Below, piece after piece: positions 10,501-22,050 of a DNA stretch of 64,000 bases. Each line of letters opens with the position of its first letter. The stretch's first letter is position 1. The notes beneath the pieces are model-generated. The model had not been told where the DNA came from, did not search any database, and saw only the letters and a program-made list of their open reading frames with translations. The translations under genes were made by a program, and so were the position numbers. Source of the stretch: Leucosporidium creatinivorum (Eukaryota > Basidiomycota > Microbotryomycetes > Leucosporidiales > Leucosporidiaceae); assembly GCA_001600635.1 (NCBI GenBank), contig BCKL01000006.1:620001-684000 (forward strand), in the 5' to 3' direction.

Positions 10501-12884
10501 TCCTCCTTCTTGATCTTGGCCTTGCCCTTGTCGTCGCTCGTCGTCGAAGATGCTGCCTTGGTCTTCTTGGGCGGTTCGAGTCCTGCATTTTTGTAATCTG
10601 ACACCAAAGTTCCATAGGTTTAGACGGTAACCATCCAATGTCAGCGTCGGCACTGAATCAGAACGAGAAGAAGAGGAACTCATCTCGTCACGACGACCTG
10701 GACCCCTCCCTCAATCTCCTCCCTCACATTCGTCCTCTTATTCCCATAATACAACAGCACACTCATCCCCTCCCTCCCCGCGCTCCTCTCCAACTCCTCA
10801 CACCACTGACTCAGCAAGGTCATCGGCGCGACCACCAACGTCGCCGTGGGCGCGTCCGGTCTGAGCTTCTTTTGACCGGCGGTCGAGTTGCCCAGGCGGG
10901 TGGATTTGGAGAGACCCCCGGTGGTGCCGAGGCGGGATTGGGTGGGAGCGTAGGGCTTGGAGACGGGGAGGCGAGCTTTCTTTTTTGGTGGAGGGGTCGA
11001 GATGTCGAGAGGGGAGGAGGTCAGGTCGCCGTCGTTGTCGCTGTGGTGATCGTTGTCGGAGGCTTCGGAGACGTCGGAGTAGAGTTCAGTGGGTGAGGCG
11101 TCGAAGGGTGTGGCCGTGTGGATGCTGTTAAGAGAGCGAGTCAGCGATACGCCGAGATGAGATGGCGGGGGTAAGCTGGAGACGTACAGAGCGGCGACCA
11201 TGATGGTCTTTCCAAGTCCCATCTCATCGGCGAGGATCCCTCCACGGCACTTGTTGGAAGCCTTGGGGAAGTCGAGGCTCATCTCGCCTGTGGAAGGAGG
11301 AAGGTCAGCTCGGTCGTCTCATCGCGTCCTCCCCTCCTCCTATCGACTCACCAGAGTAAGGGTTGTAGTAGAACGGCTCATCATCCATGAGCACGTCTCC
11401 AGTCCCGTCCGGCTTGCTAGGGAAGCGGTACTCCTCCCACAGCGGGTGCATCGACATGTCCTCGCGAGCATCCTCGTCGCCGACTTCCATCGAGGACATC
11501 CATTTGAGGGCTTGCTTTTGGTCTGCGATAATGAAAAGGGTTAGCTTGGAGTAGGGAGAAGTTATGGGGGCGAGGAGACGAACAGCCGCGAAGGGAGAGG
11601 GCGAAAGAAGGCGCCGGCTCCATCTCGGGCAGGTTGGCGTCGTTCTTGACGGCCTTCTTGTCTACAGACGAGAGCAGGAGACGTCAGCTACGTGGTCGAG
11701 ACATCGGATGGAGCGTTGAAACCACTCACAGACCATATTGAGCTGCATCTCGCTCATCTCCTCTCCCTCCTCATCCTCTCCCTCCCCACTCTTCGGACTC
11801 TTCTTCCTCGCACCCGCCGCATCATACCTCTCCAGCATCCCCCTCCTACTCTGCGACGACCCGGCCTTTGCCTTGCCCTTGCCCTTCACATCCTTCCCCA
11901 CCGGATCCTTGCCGAGCGCCACAGGCTGCAAGCCCGTCTTGTCGAACAGGCGATTGAGCGCCGCTTTGCGCTGTCGAAGCATCTTTTCGTGGTCGGTTTC
12001 TTTGAGGTCGTCGTGGATGCCCTTCTTGGTGAGGAGCGCGGGGTCCGGAGCGCGAGGGAGGTTCGAGTCGGCGAAGGCGCGGCGGGAGATGGAAGGGGTA
12101 AGGGAGAGGAGGATCGAGTCGCCTGTCATTTGAGAAGGAGTGGAGCGAGAGAGGAGATCAGCAAGCCTGTCGAGAAGCCGAGACGAATGAACGCCGAAGC
12201 TCGGCTCACCAGATTTGAAGCCCTTGGGCACGTCAATGCTCATCCCCTCAAACTCGATCATGTCCAAATCCAACAGCTTGCTCATCCACACTGCGTCCAC
12301 CTCTCCCACCCTCCCGACTTCGACATCATTGGCATTGTGGAACCGAACGATGGTGTCCTCTTTCTTGCTCGCCTTCTTGCCGGCCGGCGGAGGTTGGGGC
12401 TTGGAGCGATGGATGAAGATCTTCTCGTTGGGCGAAAGCTTGCAAAATGGCCCCGAGGAGCGGAGGGCGTAGCCTTCGACGAGGATGTCTGCCGGGCGAG
12501 GAGCGACGCGTGAGCTCGACGCGTAGAGTGGCGATTGAGAGAGAGCGAGGACTGACCACCAAAGTAGTGAGTATCCCAGGTCGACTCCTTGCTCTTTCCT
12601 TTCTTACTAGGCCGTTGCTGGAGCTGCTGCTGCACCTCTGCTTCATCGTCGTCTGAATCGTCGCTGATGGTCATAGCCTGAGAGTCGGAGGAAGGGGTAG
12701 CTGCCGGCTTCTCTGAGATGATGACGAGGTCGTCCTTGTCGTCATCTGAGTCTGTATCCGAATCTTGACCCGAGAAGAAACCTCGATTGGCGGGAGCGAG
12801 TGCTGGAGCAGCTGCCTGAGGAGGAGGGGGAGGGGGCGCTGGAGCTGGGGTGGGAGAGTCGGGGCGGAAGAGGGGAGTGGCCAT
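7594..12884 (-). CDS. RAD5: RAD5-like SWI2/SNF2 helicase and RING E3 ubiquitin ligase
   Basis: A long minus-strand gene with many short introns. Domain order is that of Rad5: an acidic Ser/Asp-rich N-terminus from MATPLFRPDSPTP; a HIRAN domain (EGYALRSSGPFCKLSPNEK ... GRVGEVDAVWMSKLLD); the helicase first half with GGILADEMGLGKT (Walker A, ~11.2 kb) and LDEAHLIKK (DEAH box, ~10.24 kb); a C3HC4 RING in the helicase insert (CMVCLD, GCFHSGCKAC, CPTC, ~9.0-9.25 kb); then the second helicase half with LRLDGAMAQKAR, LASLKAGGVGLNL and AIDRCHRFGQ. Rad5 polyubiquitinates PCNA for error-free damage tolerance and remodels stalled forks in the nucleus. A long acidic Lys/Ser linker sits after the RING. 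Shares a ~118-bp divergent promoter with APC2. Confidence 0.93.
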
Positions 12885-13002
12885 CCTAGCTGAGTAGCTG
12901 TAGCCTTGTAGAGACGGCTCTAGTCGAGTCGAACAATTGGAGAGAGTCCAAGCTGCTTTCGAGCGGGACGCGACTTGTCCTCTTGCGCTGTACTGCTCGG
13001 AA
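12885..13002. promoter_or_regulatory. Bidirectional RAD5/APC2 promoter
   Basis: Only 118 bp separate the two ATGs, so both genes must share start sites or regulatory DNA, or their transcripts overlap at the 5' ends. No clear TATA box seen. Confidence 0.6.
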
Positions 13003-13645
13003 ATGTCGCTCGAGTTTGCCATCGCTCAGGCTTGGGGGACTACTGCTCTACAGCTAGACAAGCCTACAGATTCCATCCCTCAGGTGAGCTTACTCCCTGC
13101 TCCGCTACAGCTCTCCCAGCTCGCTCAACTCGCTTCTTCCCCTTTGAACAGGCCTGGCACACGGCTACAACCCATCTCAACCCGCACACCTTAGCACACT
13201 CGACTACAGGAGATTATCGTCCTCCTGCTGCCGTTGCAGCAGCCGTCATCACCCTCAAAGAGGCCAACTTGAGGGACGACCTCCTCACCTCTTACCTCGG
13301 TTCGTCTCTCTGCACCTTGCTCTTAGGCCTCGGCTGACATCGGTGCACGACAGATTCCATCAAATCTTCCTTCTCCCTCGTCCAGGCCGATGTGCTGGCC
13401 TTTCTCGACCAGTTTGAGGTGCGCTTCCTCCTCCCCCACCTCTTCGCCGACGCGCCTCTCGAGCTGACACTTCCTTGATCGCACACAGGCTCGCAAGGGA
13501 GATGAAGAGGAACAGCTCTACATCGTCAGCTCCCTCCTGCAGCGAATAGGATTCTGGATCCATGCTTGGCAGCAGCCCATCGCCTACTTCTGGCAGTCAG
13601 TCCCCTCCTTGCTCGGTCTTCCTCCTTTCGCTGCAGGCTAATCTT

Positions 13646-13706
<61 letters not shown>

Positions 13707-16437
13707 CTCGCTCCCTTCCCTCCATCGTCGCCTCACCTACAGATCCACCTCCCCAATCCTCTCCTACCGGCGCACCTTCCTCTCCTGCCTCTACTCGGCC
13801 CTCCCGCATTCCTTCCCCCCAGCACTAACCCACTATCTACGACACCTCCTGCACTCCTCCACCCCCACACCACCACACTCCTCCGAGCACCCACTTGCCA
13901 TGCCCACCCTCCTCACCCTCCTCGACCGGTTCGACCCCCTCCTCTTCGGCCTTATCTACGAGGAGATTGAGAATCGCGTGGAGGTGACTTGTCGGGGAGA
14001 ATTTGAGGAGCCGAGGTTGGTGGAGGTGCTCAAGTGGTTGCAAGGGCCCGTGACGGCGTGGGTGTGTGGCGTTTATGAGAAGAATGTCGAGGTGGGAGCG
14101 GAGGAGGCGAGGAAGCTGTTGAAACCGACGTTTACGAGGTTCGAGTATCATGTACATAAGACGATGGTGCTCTTGAGGTGAGCTTCTCCTTTGACGGTCT
14201 TTGCGAGGATCACAGCTAACCTCGTTCGAGCTTGGCAGGTCGACCGAGCTCTTTGACATCATCGTCGACTTCCCCGCCTCGACTCCCGCGCTCGAAGACA
14301 TCAAGGCATGTTCTCCCTCGCCTCTTACTCCCCCTTTGCATCTCACTGACATCGCTACACCGCCAGGCCTGCCTCTCCAAAACCGACCTCCGCGCCCACC
14401 TCGTCAACTCCCTCCGCTCGCTCATGGACCGCCGTCTCCTTCACCCCGGCGCCGACACCAAAGACATCATCACCCAGTACATTGCCACCATCAAATGCTT
14501 GAGGATCCTCGACCCGCCAGGCGTGCTGCTCAGTAGGGTCGCCGATCCAATTCGACGGTATCTGAGGTTCGCCTGCTCGCTTTCCTCCTCCTTCTATCTG
14601 ACTCGAGCAGGTTCGTTAACCTCCTACTTTTCGCTTCGATCAGATCCCGAGACGACACGATCCGCTGCATTGTCTCCCGGCTGATGGAGGAGGAGAACGC
14701 CCTCGCCGAGGAGTTCGCCGCGAGCGATGCGAGGCCGGTACAGGACGCCAAGGACGCCGCTGAGAACTTCAACGATCCAAAATGGGTGCCTGATCCTGTC
14801 GATGCGCCGCCGGGTGAGTTTCCATGCTCTCTCGCCGGTCTCGCCGCCGCCGAGTCGGGTCAGCGAAAGAGCAGGAGAACTAATACGAGTTCGACACCTC
14901 GCAGAGTTCCGCAAGTCCAAGTCGGCCGACATCATCCAGCTCCTTGTCAGCATCTACGATACCAAGGACGTCTTCATCAAAGAGCTGCAGGTCCTCCTCG
15001 CACAACGATTGCTCGCCGTCAAGGACTACGAGCTGGATCGCGAGGTGAGTTGCTCGTTTCTCTCCTCTCGGCGCTCTCCTTCGAATGAGCGAACACGTGC
15101 TGACCCTTACCCGATGCACTCAGATCAAGAACGTGGAGATCTTTAAACTTCGGTTCGGCGATGCTGCGCTCGCGGGGTGCGAGGTCATGATCAAGGACCT
15201 GCAGGACTCGAAGCGGATAGACACGAGGGTGCACGATCGTAATCAGGTGCGTTCAAGCTTCTCACTGCTCTCTTCGCTGCCTTGCTCTCATGCTTCGAGC
15301 AGCGCCGAGAAGCTTGAAGTGCGCCTTGCGACCCGGAGAGACTTTGCTGATCTCTTCCCGATGTACAGGGCCTACCACTACACGCCACCATCGTCTCTCG
15401 CCTCTTTTGGCCATCCTTCCACCCCGCACCTCTCAAGCTCCCTGGACAACTCGGTCGGTGCGTTATCTTCCTGCCCTCCCTCTCGCTCGCAGCTCGCTGA
15501 CCCTCTTTGGCCCTCTCCACAGCGCTCAATCCGAGTACGAAAAGTCCTTCGTCCATCAGAAGCCGGACAAGAAGCTCCGATGGCTACCTCAGCTCGGGAC
15601 GGTCAACTTGACGATCGAGCTCAAGGACCGAACGCTCGAGCTCGACGTCTCGCCACTGCAGGCTTCGTTATTGGAGTTGTTCAATCAAGAGGGTGCGTTT
15701 GTCTTCTCTCACTCTCCCTTGCTGCTGCTTCTCACATCGACGAGCCCCGCCTGACCCTCTCTCCCCTCCTCTCCCTCACCGAGCAGACACCTGGTCGACC
15801 GAAGACCTCGGCATCGAGCTCCGCTTTACTGACCTCACCGCCATCCGCAACGGCTTGTACTTTTGGAACAACCAGGGCGTGCTCAAGAGCTTGCCGGAGG
15901 ATCAGTGGAAGTTGCTGGAGGAGAAGGATCAGGCCGAGGAGGACGTGGCGGCGCATGGTGAGTTGCTGGTGCAGTGGAAGAGGCTAGGGAGTTAGAGAAG
16001 ATGGAGAACTGACCAGTGACCTTCGACTACAGTCATCGAGGACGAGGCGGCGGCCGTGCAGAGTGTCGAGTCGCAGCAGATCGAGCAGGTGAAATGCGCC
16101 GAGCTTCGAGGAGTCGAGCTGCATGCTCACCCCCACCTCCTTCCCTTCTCAACTTCAGATGCGCATTTACTGGCAGTACATCAGCGGCATGGTACGTCTC
16201 CATCTCGTCTAGCTCCGTCTCGCCAGTCCGCACTCGACTTACCCTCCCCCTCCCTTCCCCCCACAGCTCAAGAACCTCGGCGCCCTCCCTATCACTCGCA
16301 TTCACACGACACTCAACATGCTCGTCCCAACCTACAAAGGCCGCACCACCGACGAGCTCGTTGCCTTCCTCGAAGCCATGCAAGCCGAGGGCTCGGTCGA
16401 GAAGACGGCGACGGGCAATTGGAAGATCGTCAAGTAG
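13003..16437 (+). CDS. APC2: Anaphase-promoting complex subunit 2 (cullin-like)
   Basis: Cullin-family scaffold that binds the APC11 RING subunit in the APC/C E3 ligase, acting in the nucleus at mitosis. Starts MSLEFAIAQAWGTT. Diagnostic APC2 stretches are IATIKCLRILDPPGVLLSRV, DPIRRYLRSRDDTIRCIVSRL, SADIIQLLVSIYDTKD, a cullin-type segment (EIKNVEIFKLRFGDAALAGCEVM), HATIVSRLFWPS, LRWLPQLGTVNLTIEL and a C-terminal winged-helix part (ITRIHTTLNMLV ... EGSVEKTATGNWKIVK). At least twelve short introns carry CTGAC branch sites. The intron between exons ending TGGCA and starting ATCCACC contains a 57-C run. Exon joins around 13.5-13.9 kb keep frame, so the poly-C is not coding. Confidence 0.92.
13647..13703 (+). 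repeat. Homopolymer tract of 57 cytosines in an APC2 intron
   Basis: An uninterrupted run of C lies inside the intron that starts GTCAGT after TGGCA (near 13592) and ends CCTACAG at about 13741. The sequence around the run is otherwise typical pyrimidine-rich intron. The tract length may be an assembly estimate. Confidence 0.9.
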
Positions 16438-16628
16438 GAGCAGAAACAGCGGCGTGGGGAGAGACAGGCCAAGTTTGCGTGATTGCTGTACTGCAGTATC
16501 GTCTCTCGATGTACATTCGGCGATCGCGAACCGGCGCGGGAGATGATATTGCGAGAGCTAGCTCGGCTGATGGAGGGGTAATGAACGTGAGGTGGTCTCG
16601 CCAGCAAGACGGAGGGGTGGGGAGCTGT

Positions 16629-17823
16629 CTACGAGGAGATAAGAGTGCCGACGTTGTCGCCCTGCAACACAGAGCGCGGTCAGCTCTCTCGTCAAAATCG
16701 AAGAGCTCGGCGAACTCACGAATTGGCCGAGGACGTTGCCGGCGTCGAGGTAGTTGCAGACGATGAAGTTGCCGCCAAAGGAGAGTCCTTGCATCGAAGA
16801 GCACTGCGAGATGGCACATCCGACCTTGCTGCTGCCCTTCCAGACTACTTGAGTAAAGTGACTGTAAATCGGGTTCGATGCTGTAGTTCGACAAATGGGA
16901 GTTGGAAGTTTTTGAAGCATTGAGGAATATCAAAGATTGTTGTGGAGCATCGTGTAGCATGATAGATCAGCGGTGAGCGTCAGCGGAGCTCGACAACAGC
17001 CTCGCGCTCGGCGGGAAGCCTCCGCGAACGAAATTTACGCACGGCTGTAGTCCTTAGCCTCGCCCATCCACATGTCCATAGCTCCCTGTACATTGAACGC
17101 TCCGTCGCTGGATATCTGAGCGGGTGCGAAGGGGAAGAGTAGACGGTCAGCTCAACGTCTCGCCATCGCCGAACCTCTCCAACTCACCGCGAGGTTCTGT
17201 CCAGCACCGTCAGACCCTCCATGAGCCCAGACGCAGCCATCTCCCCACTTCTGAGCAAGAGAGGCGAGATCCGAGTCCCATGTAAGAGCTCCTGCTCCGT
17301 ACTTGAAGCGAGCCGCGTTGTGGGAGTCGACCGAGATGGATTCGATGGAGCCGCCGCCGGCGCTGGCAAGGATGGGTGCAGCAGCGGGAGGGGTGGAAGC
17401 AGCAGCAGGGGGACTGGTACTGGTAGCAGGAGGAGTGGTGACAACAGGCTTGGCCTGTGTCTGCGAAGCCTCTTGAGACTGCTCGGTCGTCCAAACCGTC
17501 TCGTAGACAGTGTGGACATTGGAGTCGGGGGCTACAGCATCCTTGTTGTTGTCTCCCCACGACCAGGACCATTTCTTGTCGAAGTCGCCATTGCTCTTCC
17601 ACAGACCGACGGGAGCGGCTTGGCCGAACTGAACGCAGAGCAGCCGTCAGCAAGTAACCTAACGATCTAACGCAAAACACACCTCATGACGGTGCTTGCG
17701 AGCGGCACTCTTTCCGTGACGTCCTTTGTGATGCTTGCCGTGGTGCTCGGGCTTGGATGCTGAAACGCCGCCGAGGGCGATGGAGGAGAGAGCGAGGAGG
17801 GTGAGAGGGGTGGAAGAGAGCAT
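16629..17823 (-). CDS. Secreted CAP-superfamily (PRY1/SCP/PR-1) protein
   Basis: Starts MLSSTPLTLLALSSIALGGVSA, a clear signal peptide, followed by a His/Lys/Arg-rich stretch (HHGKHHKGRHGKSAARKHRH). After an Ala/Pro/Thr-rich linker comes the CAP domain: SVDSHNAARFKYGAGALTWDSDLA, GDGCVWAHGG, GQNLA, SHFTQVVWKGSSKVGC and FIVCNYLDAGNVLGQF, ending NVGTLISS. Several short introns; the last separates ...VLGQF from GDNVG. Fungal Pry proteins are exported sterol- and fatty-acid-binding proteins and some matter in host contact. The PA-rich linker suggests an O-mannosylated wall or secreted form. Tail to tail with APC2, 191 bp apart. Confidence 0.9.
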
Positions 17824-18884
17824 TGTTGGACGAGTTGGGCGTCTATGGAGGTGAGAGGTGAAGGAGAATGGTATGGACCAGCCAAAGGTACAGAATCGAG
17901 AGAGAAGTGAGAAGTAGGAAGGCAAGAGATGAAGAGCAGCTCGGCGAACGAACATACGCTTATGCGCGGCCCTCGCGAGAACGTCTCTGCCACCGCGGTG
18001 ACACGTAGTCTCCTGTGTGTGTATGTATTCGCCCTCTGAAGTGATTCAGAGTCGACGGGCCGCGCTGAAACTCGTCGCAGAGGTGAACAGGCAGACGTCG
18101 ACGAATCGGGCGACTTGATCTCGGCGCTGTCTGCGCGCCGCTCTGCAGCTTGTCGAGCCTCCGGATATGAACGGGCTTACTCTAGCCAAGTCCGCAGGCC
18201 GCCGGCTGCAGTCAAAGCGCTCCGAGTAAATACTGCCGGGGAAACTTGCCGAGCACGTCTTCAAGCCGGCGGGTGTCGATTCACTTCTTTCCCTCTTGAT
18301 TCTCACTGCTTGTCTTGATCCTGTTCGTTTAAAGCCTTGCAGCTCGCCTGCTGCTCGTACACCACATCAACACTCCCTGCTCGCCTCCCCTTTCTTACCT
18401 CTGCCCAATTTCAAGTCGCCCAGCAGGCGGGAGACGAGGCGCTCGCCGTCCGCTCGCCTTAGAACGATCTTCCGAGCCCTCCGAACCGGAGTCCACCCTT
18501 GGAGCCGCCGGCTTGCGCTCTGTGCATCTTCCCATTGGCTCGGCGGTCTCCGGTGGGGGTGTGCAGCGTGTACAGACTGATAAAGTGCCTCTTCAGCATC
18601 GGCCGAGCCTCTTCCAACGAGGGCAACGGAAGGTTTGTGGCCTCTCTGCCGCTCGAATCGCCTGCAGATTTGCCTTGGGGCGCCCATGCCAAGTCTTTTA
18701 GACTCGATTTAGGACGGGGCATGTCGGGGATTGGATCTGGGGCTGCACGGGTGAGTTGAGCGCCCAAGTGGGGGGCGCCTCTCTCTTCTTCTCTCCACAC
18801 TACTCCACATCCACTCCACTCTCCACACCACACTACTACACATCCTCCCCCTGCACCATCTTCCACTCGCCCTTCGCCGCCGCC
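17824..18884. other. 1.06-kb intergenic region, divergent promoters
   Basis: Lies between the starts of the CAP gene (-) and the Dal5-like permease (+), so it holds both promoters. From about 18780 to 18880 it is rich in CACTCCAC and CACACTAC repeats just before the permease ATG, resembling a pyrimidine-rich leader. No gene, tRNA or repeat family recognised. Confidence 0.5.
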
Positions 18885-21315
18885 ATGGATCCCCTCGACA
18901 GGCAGCAGACCACCGAGACCACGAAGAGCGACTTTTCCTCGCTCGGAGAGAAGGGTCACATCTCGCAACGCGAGTACGCTCCCAAGCACGATGCCATCGC
19001 GGAGGAGGATGAAACAGGAAACGTCGGACAAGCCGAATTCTTGAAGTCCCAGCACGTCGCCGAGATCGTTCGTCCACTTCCTCTCCTCCCGTTGCTCCTC
19101 CGCTGACCTCGGAGCTCTACCAACGCAGACCCCAGAGCAGAACAAGGCAATCTTGCGTCGCATCGACTTCTTCCTCCTTCCTCTGTGAGCTGAGCCGACC
19201 CTCTTCCCCTTTCCAGCCCCCTTCTCGGCGCCGACGCCTATCGTCGATCTCCCTACTGACGCTCTTCCACAACAGCTTCCTCCTCACACAGACCCTCCAG
19301 TACCTCGATAAAACGGCATTGAACTATGGAAAGGTATTTGGACTCGAGAAAGGGATGGGCCTGAAGGGCCAGCAGTTCTCCTGGGTCGCCAGCACCTTCT
19401 ACTTTGGCTACCTTGCCGCTCAGATGCCTGTCAGCTACCTCATCGGGTAAGTCGGAGACTCGCAGCATCCTGAAGTAGACCAGGGAACTGACGGCCTTCG
19501 TGCTCGGCGCTCGCAGACGTTACCCTGCTGGAAAGGTCATGGGCATCACCTGCATCCTCTGGGGCATCTGTGTCCTCACCACCATCTCTTGCAAGTCCTT
19601 CGCAACCGCTATGGTTAACCGCTTCTTCCTTGTACGTCTCTCTTCGCCTCGACCGCATTGTCGGCGCTCGACCCGAGTTTCGACGCTGACCGTCTCGTCG
19701 TCCACAGGGAGTCTTCGAGGCATCCGTCACGCCCGGTCTGTCGCTCATGACTGGATTCTTTTACACGAGGGCCGAGTCTCCTCTTCGTCAAACCATCTGG
19801 TACTCCTCGGTCGGCTGGGGAGGCATGCTCGGAGCTCTGATGGGCGCCGGCATGGAGAAGATGCCCGAGGGAGCTGTACCCAAGTGGGAGCTCATCTTCA
19901 TCATCTTGGGATCCATCACCGTCGTCTGGGGTTTCCTCCTCTACTTCTTCCTCGCCGAGTAAGTTCCTTTGCCGCTCCCTGCTCTTCGCCGAACTCCGCT
20001 TCGCCGCCGAGCAGGCTCGTCTTTCTTGTCTGTGACTCACCAGCTCCTCTCGCCCTACAGCGGTCCTTCCAACGCTGCCTGGCTCAAGGCCGAGTACCGC
20101 ACCCTCGCCGTCGCCCGTGTTGCCGCCAACGGAGTCGGAATCAAGAACAAGAAGCTTAAGCGCGACCAGATCATCGCTGCCCTCATCTGCCCTCGTGCTT
20201 GGCTCCTCACCATCGCCATGTTTGGTAGCTCGGTCCCCAACGGTATCCTCACCTCTTTCTCCGGCACCATCATCAAGGACATGGGTGAGTTGCCACAGCT
20301 CGGCGCAGGTTCGGCGCTCTCGAGCTGACTCTTGAACTCGTACAGGCTTCTCCACCTACGACGCCGCCCTTCTCGACTGTGCTGGTGAGTCGCAGCTACG
20401 TTATGGTCGTCGGCGAGGCTCCCTGCGAGCAGCACTCAGTGCCGAAGCATGCCCTCGGCGAGGACCATTGAGCGCCGACATCGCTAACCTCTGTACCTCT
20501 CCACCTCGCAGGTCGCTCCTTCCAGATCATCGCTGTTCTGATCGCAGGATACGTCGCAACCAAGTTCAACAACACCCGTCTCCTCATGTGCACCATCGGC
20601 AACATCATCTGCGTAATCGCCACCGCCCTTCTTTCCTTCTTGCCTAGTTCCATGACGTGGGTGCGATTATGCTCATTTTGGATGATAAACGTCCAGTCCG
20701 TGAGTCTTCGACCTTCACTACATCGCTGAAGCGCGTTCGTTCGGGCTCGCCTCGGCGAGCCGGAAGGAGGAGCCGAGCGGGCGAGGATCTCGAATGGGCC
20801 ACGCTGACCTGCATAACCTCTTACAGATTGGCTTCACTCTCGGTCTCGTGATGATCTCGTCCAACTTCGGAGGGTGAGCTTGCAGCCTCTCTCCCCTCCG
20901 GCGCCGAACCTTCGCCGAGTCTCGCAGTCCTGACTCTCTGCTCCTACAGATACACCAAGAAGTCGATCGTCAGCTCCATGGTCTTCGCTGCCTACTGCGC
21001 CGGCAACATCGCTGGACCTCAGTTCATCTACAAGACTGAAGCGCCCCGCTACCAGACCGGAGCCTACGCGATGCGTAAGCACTCTTCCTCGTCTTTCCCG
21101 AGCTACCTCAGCAGGCAGAGACTGACTCCGACTCTCGGCTTGCAGTCGGTGGATACGTCGCCAAGCTCGTTGCCCACGCCCTTCTCTGGGTCGTCATGGC
21201 CTCCAACAACAAGAAGCGCGACCGCCAAGGACCGGCTGATCCTAAGGCTGCTGCTGCTGCAGGGATGGCCGATAAGATGGAGACAGAAAATCCCAGCTTC
21301 CGATTTGTGCTTTAA
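18885..21315 (+). CDS. MFS permease, allantoate/anion (Dal5-like, ACS family)
   Basis: Start ATG is in CCGCCATGG context: MDPLDRQQTTETTKSDFS. After a ~70-residue cytosolic N-terminus come twelve expected spans, beginning RIDFFLLPLFLLTQTLQYLDKTALNYGKVFGL, a hallmark of the Dal5 group (LQxLDKxxLNYAxxxGL). Other marks are GYLAAQMPVSYLIGRYPAGK, WGICVLTT, NRFFLGVFEASVTPGLSLMTGFFY and YSSVGWGGMLG. Splicing joins FLADGPSNAAWLKAEYR, and the C-terminal half ends in GYVAKLVAHALLWVVMASNNKKRDR. The group moves organic anions such as allantoate, nicotinate or vitamin-like acids across the plasma membrane; the substrate cannot be told here. Nine or more short introns. Confidence 0.9.
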
Positions 21316-22050
21316 GTAGACGTGGCGGCGCTTGTTTATGTACTTTGGGGGCTCGCAATCGTGTTTCACGCCGGGATCTCGGTGCCGAGCTTTGTTCAGC
21401 GAGCTTCAGGCGAACGCAGAGGCGAGCAGACTTCATCTTGGAGCAACAGAATCTTGCAGGATGATCAGACCGCTCAGAACTGAGCAACACATCTGCAGAG
21501 CAGGTGGGTCGGCGAGGTGTCTGGCCTTCGCCGAAGCCGGATTGTCTGCGCCGAATCGGGCCAGTACCTCGACAAGCAAGCAGCAAGAGTGAGTAGGCTA
21601 CGGATCTCAGAAATCTATAAACTGTTTCGAGCGACTGCTGCGAGTGAGGGAAGGTCATTCAACCCCCGCCGAACCGAGGGAGCGAAGGCCCACGCGAGTC
21701 GCTCTCCGCGCCTCCATGCGAGAGCTTCTTCTGTCGATGAAGGAACGATGCGAGTTGTCTACTGCTTGCCCCTCGCTCTCGCCAAGTAATGACCAAGTTC
21801 TGTATCGCTGTTGGTCGTGTGTCGATTTTCAACAGGGAGAAAGGGTAAAGCTCGACAACATTATCAAAGGTCCCGCCCTCAGAAGGAAATCACCTGCAGC
21901 CCTCCGGACCACTGTCCGAGAACCTGTTATGTCCATGGCCTCTCTCGACGTCGACCAGCGACGCCCAAACTACTCCTCCCGCCTCAGCTCTGGCCTCCCT
22001 CGTTTCGTCCTCCCCTCTCCTGCTCCCTCCACCGTCGAGGCTCAAACCGC
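21316..22050. other. Convergent intergenic region, 735 bp
   Basis: Between the stops of the Dal5-like gene (+) and the bHLH gene (-). It should contain both 3' UTRs. Open frames here lack splice signals and family resemblance. A TATAAA-like site near 21616 has no gene behind it. Confidence 0.5.

Noticed and set aside
13566-13970. Poly-proline or poly-glycine proteins translated through the C run
   Set aside because: The tract lies in an intron whose removal restores the APC2 frame exactly; the repeats are only the homopolymer read in other frames.
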